The position numbers were made by a program, and so were the translations under genes. Of a stretch of 64,000 bases of DNA, positions 1 to 11,748 are shown in pieces; position 1 is the stretch's first letter; the number at the start of each line of letters is the position of its first letter. This DNA is from Colocasia esculenta (Eukaryota > Streptophyta > Magnoliopsida > Alismatales > Araceae): NCBI GenBank assembly GCA_014218235.1, contig CM024753.1:182194348-182258347 (forward strand), written 5' to 3'. The notes below the pieces were generated by a model, which worked only from the letters and a program-made list of their open reading frames with translations, was not told where the DNA came from and did no database searches.

Positions 1-266
1 AAGGATTCACTCATGAATCACACACAAGAGTTAAGGAACTCTGTTCCTTTACTAATTTCAGAATTTGGAAATCTCACAAGAACAACTTTGTTCGGAACTT
101 TCAAGAAATTATTCACAATAGAATGAAAGGTTCATGACTGATTTTCATAGATGATTAGGTAATAAAAATCACAATATATAGATGGACTAATGGTTGACAC
201 AATTGGGTAGGATTTATATCAAGAAATGGGGCCAACTAGACACTAGAATCATGTCCTTGTCAGTAC

Positions 267-441
267 CTGTCGACAGGCTGAAGATGGTTGTCGACAGGGG
301 CTGGTTTCCAGAGACAGGATTTCTATTCTGTGGAGATCTGTCGACAGATCTAATGGGGTTGTCGAAAGATCTATACAGGTGGCATTTTCTGGTTTCAGGA
401 AATGGCTTTCTGTCGACAGCGGGGAATTCGTCTGTCGACAG
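267..441. promoter_or_regulatory. Array of paired CTGTCGACAG palindromes (3 pairs)
   Basis: Copies of CTGTCGACAG or one-base variants start at 267, 288, 338, 359, 410 and 432. They form pairs 21-22 bp apart, and the pairs repeat every 71-72 bp. Sequence between the palindromes is not conserved with the other arrays in the window, so the spaced palindrome itself seems to be what is kept. The array lies in the part of the LTR downstream of the TATA box. A regulatory role is inference. Confidence 0.6.
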
Positions 442-1303
442 ATCTTGGGTAAACTTTCAGAAATTGTTCTAAACCAGCTTGAAATGGTGCTAACAAACTC
501 CTCTATCATTCCTAACATGATTAGGACCTTAGGAAAGTGTAAACTTAGCTTCAAACATGAAGATTACATGACAAGAACATGGAAGTAGACCATGGAACCC
601 AATTCACATGTGTGGTTAGCAACAAGTTAAATTCAAGGAAGATGGAATGGAAAGTCTTTCTCTTAGACTTTCTTCTCTTATTCTACTAATCACTTATCAA
701 GTTTACTTACTTAAGACCTCCGTGATCTTACAGTAAATCAATTTCACAAGGAGAAAGAACCATCATGGTTCTATCTACAGTACACAAGAACATTGATACA
801 ACTTCAGATTTTGACTAAATTGAAGTAGGAAGGAACAATATGTGACCTCCAAGGATTAAGAACTCACTAAAGAATGATGAAGAACATAGTTCTACCAAGA
901 ACATATCTTCTAACTACAGCATGACAAATACAAGGTACGATTCACTCCAAATTATCAATCCAAGAGTGAAGAGAAAGAATGAAGAATTGAATTGAATCCT
1001 ACCTTAATGATGAATGAAAGGTTTCTCCAATAAAGAGTTCCACAAATGCAAAGGAATAAGAAGAGTCTTGCACGTATTGCAACCTTAACAGGTGTTCTGT
1101 AGCACTGGAGAGGTAAGGTCCTTCATAGACCCAGTAGCAGCAACACACAGCAATTCTAGAAGCATGAACGGGGCAAGAAATGCACAGGAAGAAGAACCAA
1201 ATGCTTCTTCTATACCCTCACTATGACATTTCAGAAGCACAACAAGATTGCAGCAGCAGTAGGAGAAGATGGAAAAGATGTTCACGTAACAAGATGGGGG
1301 ACA

Positions 1304-1309
1304 TTTATA
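1304..1309 (-). promoter_or_regulatory. TATA box of the Tekay LTR
   Basis: TATAAA on the minus strand, inside a GGGGTTATAAATGTCCCC context, about 670 bp from the LTR start. The sister LTR at 61495 has TATAAA at 62160, about 665 bp in, so the position is conserved. Confidence 0.5.
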
Positions 1310-1978
1310 ACCCCAAAAGTCTTCATGCACAATGACACGTTAATGGCTAATGTGTAATGGTAAAAACCATTTGGTTTTTACCTAGACACGTAGCCCATGC
1401 AAGTCATTTCATGCTTACACGCAGGTAACTAACATGTTACCATCTCTAGTAGTGGTGCTGGACTCCCTTAAGCCTTACACGTAGGCACACAGATAAATCC
1501 CCAAAAATCCCAACCGTAATTACCACATAATTCAATTGGTCTATTAAGCTTGATGCAAACATGTCCAAATGGTATCCTCTTGTCACGAAATTTTAACCAT
1601 AGGCTAATAGAATGGTTTTACTAATTATGGTGATTTTTATTTAATTTTTAAATTTTATTTTACAGTAGGTGAAAAATCACCCGAAAAATAGTCGCGTCGA
1701 CTGTACCTTGAAATCCGTACGTCAAAAAATTCAGATAATTGCATTTTTGACTTCTCCACATTTTTTTGGAAATTATGGTACTTTTGGATTTTTATTTCGT
1801 TGTCGTTTTCCAGTGTCGCCCTGTGGGAGCGCGCACTTCAATGTACGACACTGGGGTAACGTTTGTTACCACTAATTATACACAAACATTATTTTTTTTT
1901 CAATTTATGACTATTTCTTAAGTCTAATAACTTTATTACACATGGTTTTTCAATAAATAAAAATTCTGGGGTGTTACA

Positions 1979-1996
1979 ACTCTCCCCCACTAAAAG
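1979..1996 (-). other. Polypurine tract of the first Tekay element
   Basis: The minus strand reads AGTGGGGGAGAGT immediately before the TG of the LTR. This is the expected plus-strand primer site for reverse transcription. Confidence 0.75.
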
Positions 1997-2037
1997 AAAT
2001 TTGGTCCTCCAAATTTAATAACATAAAGGTATGGATA

Positions 2038-2760
2038 CTAACCTGTAAACAAGTCCGGGTATTTAATCTTGATCGCGTCTTCAAGTTCCCACGTTGCTTC
2101 CTCTTGTCCGCGTTTATTCCATTGAACTTTTAACAAAGGAACTTCTTTGTTCCGAAGTTGCTTGATCTTTCGGTCAAGAATTTGTACAGGTTTTTCTTCA
2201 TATGCTAGGTTCTCTTGTATTTCCAGATCTTGATATTCAATAATGTGTTCCGGATCATACACATATTTCCTTAGCATCGATACGTGGAAAATATCATGTA
2301 CATTAGACAATTGTGGCAGAAGTGCCAATTGATACGTTACTTCTCCAATCCTTTTCAAAATCTCAAATGGTCCAATGTACCTTGGACTCAATTTTCCTTT
2401 AATTCTGAATCTTCTAATTCCACGTCGAGGAGATACTTTAAGAAATACATGTTCGCCTTCCTGAAATTCTAATTCTCTTCTTCGACGATCAGCATAACTC
2501 TTTTGTCGATCTTGAGCAGCCTTCATTCTGTCTTGTACCAACTTGATAATTTCTGTGGTCTCTTGGATCATTTCAGGTCCAAGAATATGTGATTCTTTCA
2601 GTTCCACCCAACATAATGGTGATCTACATTGGCGACCGTACAAAGCTTCAAATGGTGCCATCTGTATTGTACACTGATAACTATTATTGTATGCAAATTC
2701 CATGATTGCTAAGTGAGTGTTCCAGTCATTTCTAAACTCTAATATACAAGCTCGGCACAT
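2038..2760 (-). pseudogene. Tekay integrase C-terminal half and chromodomain
   Basis: 240 codons continuing the gypsy polyprotein. The segment opens with the integrase core end (AYNNSYQ, then PFEALYGR, which holds the catalytic glutamate) and passes through the GPFEI-type linker and the VFHVSMLRKY motif. It ends in a chromodomain-like block (VQWNKRGQEEATWE). The chromodomain is known in this group to steer integration to heterochromatin. An in-frame TAG just upstream, near 2770, separates it from the rest of integrase. Inactive by itself; family assignment is firm. Confidence 0.85.
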
Positions 2761-2772
2761 ATCTTCGATAAT

Positions 2773-2967
2773 CTAGTTCACCCGCTCTGTTTGTCTGTCA
2801 GTCTGAGGATGAAATGCTGTACTAAATTTCAATTTAGTTCCCAATGCATCTTGTAATTCCCTCCAGAAATGTGAGGTAAATCTGGCATCTCTATCTGAAA
2901 CTATATTCCTTGGAATTCCATGTAATCGGACAATTTCTTTCATATAAAGTGCGGACTCACTGACCAT
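2773..2967 (-). pseudogene. Tekay integrase core fragment
   Basis: This 64-codon stretch has the second catalytic aspartate in IVSDRDARFTSHFW and the conserved FHPQTDRQTERVN. It overlaps the next segment upstream in a different frame, so a frameshift lies near 2960, and it ends at a TAG before the C-terminal half. It is part of the broken pol frame of the first Tekay element. Confidence 0.8.
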
Positions 2968-3806
2968 CTTGTCTTGATTGCTAAGAAATGAGCTGATTTG
3001 GTAAGTCGGTCAATGATTACCCAAATAGTATCAAATCCACTTCGAGTTCTAGGTAATCCCACAATAAAATCCATACCGATACTGTCCCATTTCCACTCTG
3101 GTACTCCTAGTGGTTTTAATTTTCCTGCTGGTTTCTGATGCTCGGCTTTGATTTTCTGACATGTTAAGCATCTCGCTATGAAATTTACATTATCCTTCTT
3201 CATATTGCACCACCAAAAATGTTTCTTTAAATCTTGATACATCTTAACAGCTCCAGGATGAATAGTATAATATGATCGGTGAGCTTCTTCTAGAATTTGC
3301 TTTTTGATCTCACAATCATCCGGCACACATAACCTATCTCGAAATCGAAGATTTCCTTGAGAATCTTCATTAAAATCAGGTTTAGAGATCAATTTTTCCC
3401 TGATTTCTATCAACACAGGGTCATTGTCTTGTTCTTTAATTTGCCTTAATAAATTTGATTGAACTGTCAAGTTATTAATGACAATCTTCCCTTCTAGTGA
3501 TTCCACCTTTAAGCTCAATGTGGAGAATTCCTCTAGCAATTTCCACTCCCTTACTTGTAAGTGGCATACTTTGGCTATAGGATTTCTGCTGAGTGCATCA
3601 GCCACAGTATTGCCTTTCCCTGGATGGTATTCAATTTTGAAATCATAATCTTTGATATACTCCATCCACCTTCTCTGTCTCATATTCAATTCTTTTTGTG
3701 AAAACAAATACATAAGGCTCTTATGATCAGAATAAACTATAAATTGATTGTCATATAGGTAATGTCTCCAAAGTTTAAGAGCAAAAACCACGGCGGCTAA
3801 CTCCAA
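2940..3806 (-). pseudogene. Tekay RNase H and integrase N-terminal segment
   Basis: 288 codons. The start is RNase H (YSDHKSLMYLF, then YHPGKGNTVADALSR). The HHCC zinc-binding domain of integrase follows (HPGAVKMYQDLKKHFWW, then CLTCQKIKAEH), then the first catalytic aspartate in WDSIGMDFIVGLP. The protein frame continues upstream past a TGA near 3870 (within the RNase H start) and a one-base frameshift near 3960. Confidence 0.85.
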
Positions 3807-3952
3807 ATCATGTACTGGATAATTTTTCTCATGAATCTTTAATTGCCTTGATGCATAAGAAATGACTCATCTATCTTGCATCAATACGCATCCTAATCCA
3901 ATACTTGAAGCATCGGTATAAACTTCAAATAATTTTCCTTCTATCGATAAAG

Positions 3953-5677
3953 CTAAGATTGGTGCAGATGATAAAATTCCTTTAACAACTGAAAGTCTTG
4001 TTCACAACTTTCACTCCATACAAATGCAATTACTTTTCTAGTTAATTGTGTAAGAGGCGAGGCAATTCTAGAAAAATTCTGAACAAATCGCCAGTAATAA
4101 CTAGCCATGCCCAAGAAACTTCTTACCTCGGTGAGATTCTTAGGCTGCTTCCATTTATGTATGGTCTCAATCTTTGAAGAGTCCACACACAATCCTTCTT
4201 TTGAAATAATATGCCCCAAGAACATCACTTGTTCCATCCAAAATTCACATTTACTAAACTTTGCATATAATTGGTGATCTCTTAATAGTTGCAAAGTAAT
4301 TCGTAAATGTGTCTCATGTTCTTCTATACTCTTGGAATAAATCAGTATGTCATCAATAAACACAACCACAAATTGATCCAAGTAAGTTCTGAACACGTCA
4401 TTCATCAAACGCATAAATGCAGCAGGTGCGTTAGTTAATCCAAATGGCATCACTACAAATTTGTAGTGTCCATACCTTGTTCGGAAAGCTATTTTGTGAA
4501 TGTCCTGCTCCTGAATCTTGAGTTGATGATAACCATATCTTAAATCAATTTTGGAGAAATACTGAGCTCCAGACAATTGATCAAATAGATCGTCAATTCT
4601 GGGAAGTGGGTACTTGTTCTTTATAGTTAATTGATTCAACTGTCGGTAATCTATGCATAATCGCATAGATCCATCTTTTTTCTTCACAAATAATACTGGA
4701 GCACCCCAAGGTGAGGTACTAGGTCTAATAAATCCCTTTTCTATCAGTTCTAACAACTGCCTTTTCAATTCCTTCAATTCTTCCATTGACATCCTGTATG
4801 GTGTTCTTGAGATTGGTGTAGCTCCCGGCACTAACTCAATCAAAAAATTCACCTCTCTATTAGGTGGTATGCCAGGTAATTCTTCAGGAAAAACGTCTAG
4901 AAATTCTTTTACCACTGGAATATCACCCAATCCCGTGATATCTTGATTCAGTACTGTTACAGAAGCCAAGTACCCTTGACAACCTTTTCGTACTAGCTTA
5001 CAAGCCTTAACTGCTGCGATTATCGGTATTCTTCTAACATGGGGTTTATCAAAAGTCATAGAACAATTTTCCTTTCCTAGAAATGTGACCCGCCTTAATT
5101 GGCAATCTAAATTGGCATGGTATTTAGATAACCAATCCATCCCGAGGATCACATCATAATCCCACATTTCCAAGCATATCAAATCACCATATAAATTGTG
5201 TTCGTCACATAAAATCTGACTATCAGGGTAATATTCCCTAAGCTTTTTACCCTCACTCAAAGGTGTTGCCACTTCTAATTGTGTAGACAATAAGACTGGT
5301 TGTATTTCCAAAGACTTAGCAAAATTATAGCTAATAAAGGAGTGTGTAGCTCCTGAATCAAATAGTACATGTGCAAGTTTTGAGTTTACTGTTAGTGTAT
5401 CTTCAATTAGTCCGCCTTCTGGCGAAGATTCAGGTTCTACCTCCTGAATTGCTTGTATTCTTCCTTGTTTAGTTTGCCTTGTTTGAGGATTTGGTTTGGC
5501 TGGCATATTCTTGATTGTCGGACACTCTGAAATGCGATGTTGAGTACTTCCACACTTAAGGCATGCTCCTAACCTACGCCAACAAACCTCTGCTTTATGC
5601 CCTTTAACATGACAATGTTTACACACTTCCTTATTTCCATTTGGAGCTTTTCCTGTCTTCTTTCCAGATTGCTGCAC
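3953..5677 (-). pseudogene. Tekay gag zinc knuckle, protease and reverse transcriptase
   Basis: 574 codons. Near residues 19-53 are two zinc knuckles (CKHCHVKGHKAEVC, CLKCGSTQHRISEC). The aspartic protease active site LFDSGATHSFI is near residue 108. The reverse transcriptase follows with LCIDYRQLNQ, MPFGLTNAPAAF and the catalytic FIDDILIYS. The segment stops within the connection to RNase H because of a frameshift. The true gag extends upstream past a TGA near 5691, so the listed methionine is not the native start. The gag N-terminal part is lost at the 5726 breakpoint. Confidence 0.9.
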
Positions 5678-5726
5678 TTTTAAGGCATTTCCCGACTCAA
5701 ATTTTCTCTTTCAATCTGAAGATCCC

Positions 5727-8700
5727 TGTAACGACCCTCTTCATACCGGTACGATTATACCAATCCCCATTGGTATAAAGGGCGTCGTCATAGTGGGACA
5801 TGTACCCAACACTAGTCGATAAGTTGATATGTACCTGGATAGCAATAGAGTACAGCGGAATAAAATAAATAACTCAACTCTTACCCATCACCAACACACA
5901 TTCCATAATCTAAATAGCGAAATAGAAAGACAATGTCCACATTAATACAAGATAAAAGAACTACATTGTCCAAATATTGTCCATACAATAACCCTTTTCG
6001 TGCTAGAAAAAAAAAAGAAAGTACAACTAGTAACAGCTCCACAAAATAGTCTTCTAATGACGATCCTCACCAAGCTTCCTTCTAGAAAAACCCGATACCT
6101 GTCAACCTGTACGCCGAAGCAAGAGTGAGTCCAAAGACTCAGCAAGCAAACCAAAGTCTTAAACTTAAACATGTCACACTCACAATATGGCATTAACATT
6201 AAAGAGATACACACTATCATCAAATCATGAAGGTACTCAAGGTCCTTACTCTCAACTAGCAATACATATTATCTTCGTAGGAGCATGCTTTAGTCTACCA
6301 TAATTATATTCTAAATCATGGGCATTACATCATACACATGCACTTATTTTATACACTTAACATGTAGCATGATTCGTCCACACATTCTTTTAATCCATAG
6401 ATATTTCTACTACTAGAGCATACAATTGAGTGTAAAGAAAAGAACAAGCTAGCACGATGACTACTTTCTTTTCACATGACCTTTTTGTATTTATTTATAC
6501 AATTTAGTTGCTGTTTTAACATAATAAAATCACATGCACATAGTTTCACATTTGTAGCACGACTTGAAGGTTAAAACATGGTGAAACCATTTAGCAATCC
6601 ATGAACACTTAAGTATGAAATTCTTATACTAATTGAGCCTTTCAACTAGCATGGAATCCAAATATTTTTCATGCATTTGCCATATTCATAATCAACCTTT
6701 TGCAAACGTGAAAATCCTATTACATGCTCACTACCATTTCATTCACGTGAGAGCTATATATATACAATTCAATCACAACATGATAGCAATTAACGTGAGA
6801 TTCTCATATGTTTGAAAGGGAAGTTCCTAATATGGATTCTACTCATTCTTACACATGTGAAACATCATTTGACATACATTTAGGTTGTTGTTTGGATATG
6901 CATTTAACACTTTCATGACATATATCATAAGTTCACAATCTAACACATTTATCCCACATGATTGCACACTTACTCATTCACAATGTTCAATTTTGCACAT
7001 TTGACATGTACACATGTTCACACTTACACAATTTACACATTTCCACATCATTTACTCTTCCACTTTCACTTATCACGTATCACATCGATTGCACTTACCA
7101 GGTGCATCATGGGCACTTACCACGTGCCATGTTCACATATTTCACACTTTATTCATTTTTCATTGCTTAAACAATTTGCCATGACACATAGTCCTAACCA
7201 CCAGTAGAGGACACTAACAAATATCTCATTCTCATAACTCTTTTCACAACACATAACACATAACACGACTCATAATCACATACCCACCACATAGGCAATA
7301 CAGTGGTGAATCTTGGTACTGCGCAGACTAGGAGAAGCCCTCTCCACCATATTCCAGTGGTACTTGTCCACCTCCAAGATTTCCCTAATGTCTTTAGGAT
7401 GAACTTTTCACACATAGAGCTTTCCATAGGGACTTTTCTATGTACAGCTCTCGAGGCCCCTAGGGTAGCAGTGTCATTTTTGGCCCAATTATTACACATT
7501 AAATTCGCTTTATCGTATTTCCACACATTATCCACATATTTTACTCATTCTGTTGAATCATTTATATGTTACATCCATAATTTCCACATGTCTCAGTTAA
7601 CCTATCATGATACTACTACTAACAGGGTTCACACATTCAGAAATTTACACTAATCACATTGGGAAAACACTCAATCATCCATAGTCATGGTAACATGCAT
7701 TAATAACTCATTTTTCACATGGAAATTCCACAGTTTAAGCTAATGTTACCCAAATCACCTTAAAATTTAACCACACACTGTTTGCAGGTTTCAGACTACT
7801 CATGCAAAATTTCATATTTTTCTGAACTACATAGAATTTACGGAAAATAAAACATTTATCTTCGTGCCACTAATAATTCAATTTAATATGGAACATAACA
7901 TGAATGTCGAATTTGATGGTTCAACTCCTGAACCCGTCATATACATGGTCTCAAGAAATGTTTCCCGGATTTATTGTACGACACACAATTTACTGTAATT
8001 TTTGAATAACCTATACATGACTTCTATTCTTATTGCAGAAAATGCAGTAAATCACATGAACACAAAAAAATTCTCAAATTTGCAGGGCATGGACTGATGC
8101 ATACATACATGGTTTAGAAAAAATTATGGCATCCAAACTCCTTATGATTCATGTAAACAGTAGACTAACATATCCAAACTGATTGCTAACATACATTTCA
8201 ATAAATCTAAAAATCTGCACCATCCACAGAAATGCGCAAACAATTTACCACACACATCACATTAGCTATTTCACATAACATATAAAAATTACATTATATC
8301 CTCATGCGTCAAAAGTCCAGAAATTAATTACTTAAGGCAGAACAGTTTACTGTTCTGCACTGAAGAACTTAGCGGCAGTGTCTGGCCGTTCACAGAGTTT
8401 GACGGCAAGACCGCTGGACGCCCACTGGAGATCTTGGCGTCAAGGCATTGACGCCAAGTTCTTGTCTGTGCAATACACAGACCGAGCTCCAGGGATTTGG
8501 TGAATGTGGGGTTCCAGGACTCGAGGAAAAATCTATAAAAATACTAAGACTCAAGGGGACATGTTTAGGGTTACGATCTAGGTTCACTTGCCTTTGAATA
8601 AATCTCCAAACAGATCTAATGGCCGGGGAAGCTCTCCTTGGGCAGTGCCAAGAAGCCTCCAAAACTCCTTTGCTCTGGGTTCTAGGGGGTTGTAGGCCGT

Positions 8701-8756
8701 AGTCCAGCGCCGGGGTGGTCTTCTCCTATGCTTGGACTTCCTCCTTGTCGAAGAAG
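5727..8756 (-). repeat. Gypsy-type LTR fragment of a third element
   Basis: On the minus strand this ends with GGGTCGTTACA at 5727. It has a downstream-LTR layout like the second Tekay LTR (a TTTATTTTATT stretch, then a short GC-rich end). No PBS follows; instead the gag of the first Tekay element abuts it. The other end, at 8756, is not TG and runs straight into a truncated Tekay LTR, so this is a piece of an LTR joined by deletion or recombination. GATCCC occurs on both sides (5721-5726, 8756-8761), but without proper LTR ends I do not call it a TSD. No protein-coding content is recognised. Confidence 0.45.
8433..8458. repeat. Perfect 11-bp inverted repeat in the LTR fragment
   Basis: CTTGGCGTCAA, a 4-base loop, then TTGACGCCAAG. 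It lies in a CpG-rich patch of the LTR fragment, a position comparable to the CpG palindrome clusters of the other LTRs in the window. Confidence 0.55.
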
Positions 8757-10389
8757 ATCCCCTGTCGCGATCTGTTTGGACCTCGTCGCGACCCTTACTG
8801 GGGTATGTCGCGATCTCAGAATTTTGCATGCAAACCCATAAATTTTGATGCTATGACTTCCTACAGTGTTTGTACCCTTCCTTAACAGTCATGCACGCAG
8901 TAATATACACCTGTTATAATTGAATATATATTATGTGATTTAAAAGATATGCACATGACTTCTTCTTATCTATGATTTCTCTTACACATGCACACACCTT
9001 GAACCATCTATTATGGCTTAACTTGGCATGAAAATATCTCATAGAATATCTGGTAATTTATTCCAATTACATATTTGAAATTGCCCTATTTTAAATGGAC
9101 TCGTCTTCGTTTCTCGCGATGTTTTGGGAATACCATTACTGACGCTCCACTGTTGTAGAATTCCTCTAGAACATCGGACACTTGTTTTCTCTACACACTT
9201 TTCTCTTGACTTGGATGAACTCTCCATCGGATACTCCTTCTGCCGGACTAGTGAATCCTTCTTCAAGGCCTCTGTAAGTCTCCTCTGTCCATGGATTACC
9301 ACATTGTCGACGAGCTGGTTGTACCCTAACACCTATGATACCCTTTAGGGATCAATGTGATCCAAACGACTATTAGAAATTTACTCTTATCTTAAATCAC
9401 ACCGGACCTCTGGACCTGTGCACAACATGGCCAGTGGAAGGGTAGTGAATTCTTGCTGACTGCCAACATCAATCACGCATGTTGTGCAACTGTTACTATC
9501 GCATGTTTACGCGACGTGTTACATGCAATGTCCCTCAGTTCTCATCTTTACTTTACTCGCTCGTCTATTCACGTTCACTCTACTATCTCGTCTATTCATC
9601 TAGTGCTCTCATCTATTTCTTGGTACTCTCTATTGGCCATTGATTGATTGTCTAAAGATAAACAATATAACCGATGCCTGGCAATATATAAAGGGCCTGA
9701 TCTGGTCCTTTGATGTGCGCCCGAAAGTGCTATTTGCCCATGGGAGTTAAATGATCAGAGTGTTTGACATTACACTCGAGTGCTATCTATCTCGACTATC
9801 TAAATGACAATCAAAAGTGCTATGTTCTCTCGCCGTTGTCTATTGGCGACAAAGTGCTATACTATGCTCGTTGGGCTATACTCGACATTGTGCTATATTT
9901 AGAAACTTGTGCTATTTCAATCACGTGTTGTCATGCTATCTTTCACATTACTTGACTATCTCGCTCTGTCATTAGTTGCTCTGTCATTTAATACATTAAT
10001 CATTTAAAGCCTGCTTGACTATTGAGATTTAATTCCTACTGGGCGTTATCACTCACCCTGTGTTATTTGTCGTTGTGTTCTCAGGTGAGACCGAGGATGA
10101 CACATACACTCAAGAGGACGGGAACGACCAGGAGTGAAGTCATGAGTACCTTAGCGTCTTAGTACTATGTTAGAGTGTCAGCTAGTCTTTTGCTTTATTT
10201 CCATGTAATTGGGCCCTATAGGATGGCTCTGATATTAGTGGTTATAACTAGACATTTGGAAAGTTATTAATGAGAAGAATTTGCTTTAGTATTTATTTCA
10301 TTTTTCAATGGTTTGATGCCTAGTACTCACTTTGTACCTGTTTATTTGCAACTGCCTCACATTCTGATATTCCACGTCGAGGCATGACA
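8757..10389 (+). repeat. 5' LTR of the second Tekay element, 5'-truncated
   Basis: Matches 43947-45579 of the 3' LTR almost throughout, beginning at CCCCTGTCGCGATCTG and ending GGCATGACA. About 1.26 kb of the LTR start is missing, including any upstream promoter. Scattered substitutions against the 3' LTR show the element is not very recent. Confidence 0.85.
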
Positions 10390-10395
10390 ATTTTG

Positions 10396-10407
10396 TGGTA
10401 TCAGAGC
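10396..10407 (+). other. Primer binding site (initiator tRNA-Met)
   Basis: TGGTATCAGAGC, 6 bases after the LTR end, is the standard complement of the plant initiator tRNA-Met 3' end used by many plant LTR elements. Confidence 0.85.
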
Positions 10408-10594
10408 CTAGGTTGTTCTAAGTAAAGGATGATCTAGGTTGACCAGCCTTGACTAGAGTCAATTATCCTACCTATGTGAGATATGGTTAGAACCATGGGT
10501 AACTAGTTAAAATGAACTCACACACACACGAATTAAATTCCACATCGATATCATAACAATAAGTTATACTTTTGTAGAAACTAAAGCAATCGAG

Positions 10595-11491
10595 ATGGCT
10601 GCTGAACATGCTCAAATGAGAGGCATGCAACAAACTATCCAAGAACTCACCTGTGCCATTATGCAAGCTACCCAAGTAGGGGGAAACCGCGGCGGTGCAG
10701 GCGAGCTGCATCGTAACTTCAGGAGTCTAAACCCACCTAGGTTCAGTGGATCCACAGATCTGGGCGAGGCCGAGCACTAGCTGAAGGAGACGGAAAGAAT
10801 TTTTCGTGTTATGCAATGTGCAGCAGGGGATAAGCTGCTACTGGCTACGTTCCAATTAGAGAAGGATGCCCGCGTATGGTAGGAGTCAGTCGAAGCGACT
10901 AGAGCAAATGGTCAATTTACTTGGGCTGAATTCAAAGAGGCGTTCAATTCCAAGTACTTCTCGGAGCGTGTCTAAGAGAAGAAGGCCACAGAATTTGCTG
11001 CTCTTAAACAGAGGAGTTTGACGATGGCCGAGTATGAAGCCCAGTTTTCACGACTAGCTCGTTATGCTGAACACCTGGTGAATACTGAAAGGATGAAGGC
11101 TAAGCGCTTTCTCAACGGCCTTAAGCCGGAATACATCACTCAACTAGCACCTCTCGACATCCAGACCTATGCCAAGATGGTAAAGAAAGCTCAACTACTA
11201 GAAGATGCTACAGACTTTACTGACCGCATCAAAGGGAAGTTCGTGAAAAAGGAAATGACATCTGGTCAATCCTCTGCTAAGCCAAACAATGGAAAAAGCG
11301 TCCCTTCAACATCACGGAGGGACCCAGCCAAGAAAGAAAACCCAAAGCTATTGTCCCCTACACTCCAGCTAAAAGCAACTGCAAACACTGTGACAAACTG
11401 GGTCACACGGCTGATGAATGCTGGAGGAAAGTTGACGCATGTCTGCGTTGTGGAAGCTGCGAGCACCGCATCCCCGAGTGCCCGCTACTGA
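10595..11491 (+). pseudogene. Gag of the second Tekay element (broken)
   Basis: The first methionine gives MAAEHAQMRG, followed by the capsid region (PPRFSGSTD, then a decayed match to the retrotransposon gag domain). In-frame stops occur at about 10778, 10880 and 10972, some at expected tryptophan codons. From 11018 a clean stretch covers MAEYEAQFSRLARYAEHL and FLNGLKPEY. Two zinc knuckles are recognisable near 11370-11490 only after a frame change (CKHCDKLGHTADECW, CLRCGSCEHRIPEC). Gag normally packages the element RNA; this copy cannot make full-length protein. Confidence 0.8.
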
Positions 11492-11514
11492 AGGAGAATG
11501 AGAGGCGCACCAAT

Positions 11515-11748
11515 GTGCCTAAGAAACAGGAAAGGCTGCAAGCCCTGCACGATGAGGAACCCACTGAGGATGGAGGCGTGGTAGAAGGTACCCTACAAGT
11601 TTTCTCCTTATCAGCATTTGTTTTATTTGATACTGGAGCAACTCAATCATTTATATCACAAAACTTTGCTGATACCTTGAATGCTAAACCTATATCCATG
11701 GGTTATGAATTTTTGTCACAACACCACTGGAAGAGAGGGAGAAATTGA
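11515..11748 (+). pseudogene. Protease region of the second Tekay element
   Basis: 77 codons continuing from the zinc knuckles. They include the aspartic protease active site LFDTGATQSFIS near residue 37. The frame ends at a TGA at 11746-11748, and the protein resumes one frame over from 11745, so a frameshift lies about 11740. Confidence 0.8.

Larger units (their letters stand above)
1..1978 (-). repeat. 3' LTR of the first Tekay element (partial)
   Basis: On the minus strand the LTR opens with TGTAACACCCCAG right after a polypurine tract, the usual 3' LTR start. It aligns along its length with the plus-strand sequence from 61495, including the conserved block at 1665-1735 (matching about 61740-61810) and a TATA box at matching distance. 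It carries the palindrome array at 267-441. The end of the LTR lies outside the window. Confidence 0.8.
1..5726 (-). mobile_element. Tekay/Del-type Ty3-gypsy retrotransposon, 3' portion
   Basis: Read on the minus strand, this element runs gag zinc knuckle, protease, reverse transcriptase, RNase H, integrase, chromodomain, polypurine tract and 3' LTR. The C-terminal chromodomain-like block places it with the chromovirus (Tekay/Del) group. The gag N-terminus, PBS and 5' LTR are missing: homology stops at 5726, where a foreign LTR-like sequence begins. The pol frame has several stops and frameshifts, so this copy is inactive. The LTR continues beyond the left window edge. Confidence 0.85.

Noticed and set aside
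249..554. ORFs on both strands across the CTGTCGACAG arrays (also at 13187-13726, 15317-15808, 32944-33287, 39588-40025, 63279-63815)
   Set aside because: The repeated VDR, LST and CRQ peptides are translations of the palindrome in different frames. They lie in LTRs or spacers, and opposite strands are equally open.
6633..7653. Several short ORFs in the LTR fragment
   Set aside because: AT-rich, no recognisable motifs, both strands open. LTR sequence.
5727..8756. GATCCC on both sides as a target-site duplication
   Set aside because: The right end lacks LTR termini and the flanks belong to different elements, so chance identity is more likely.
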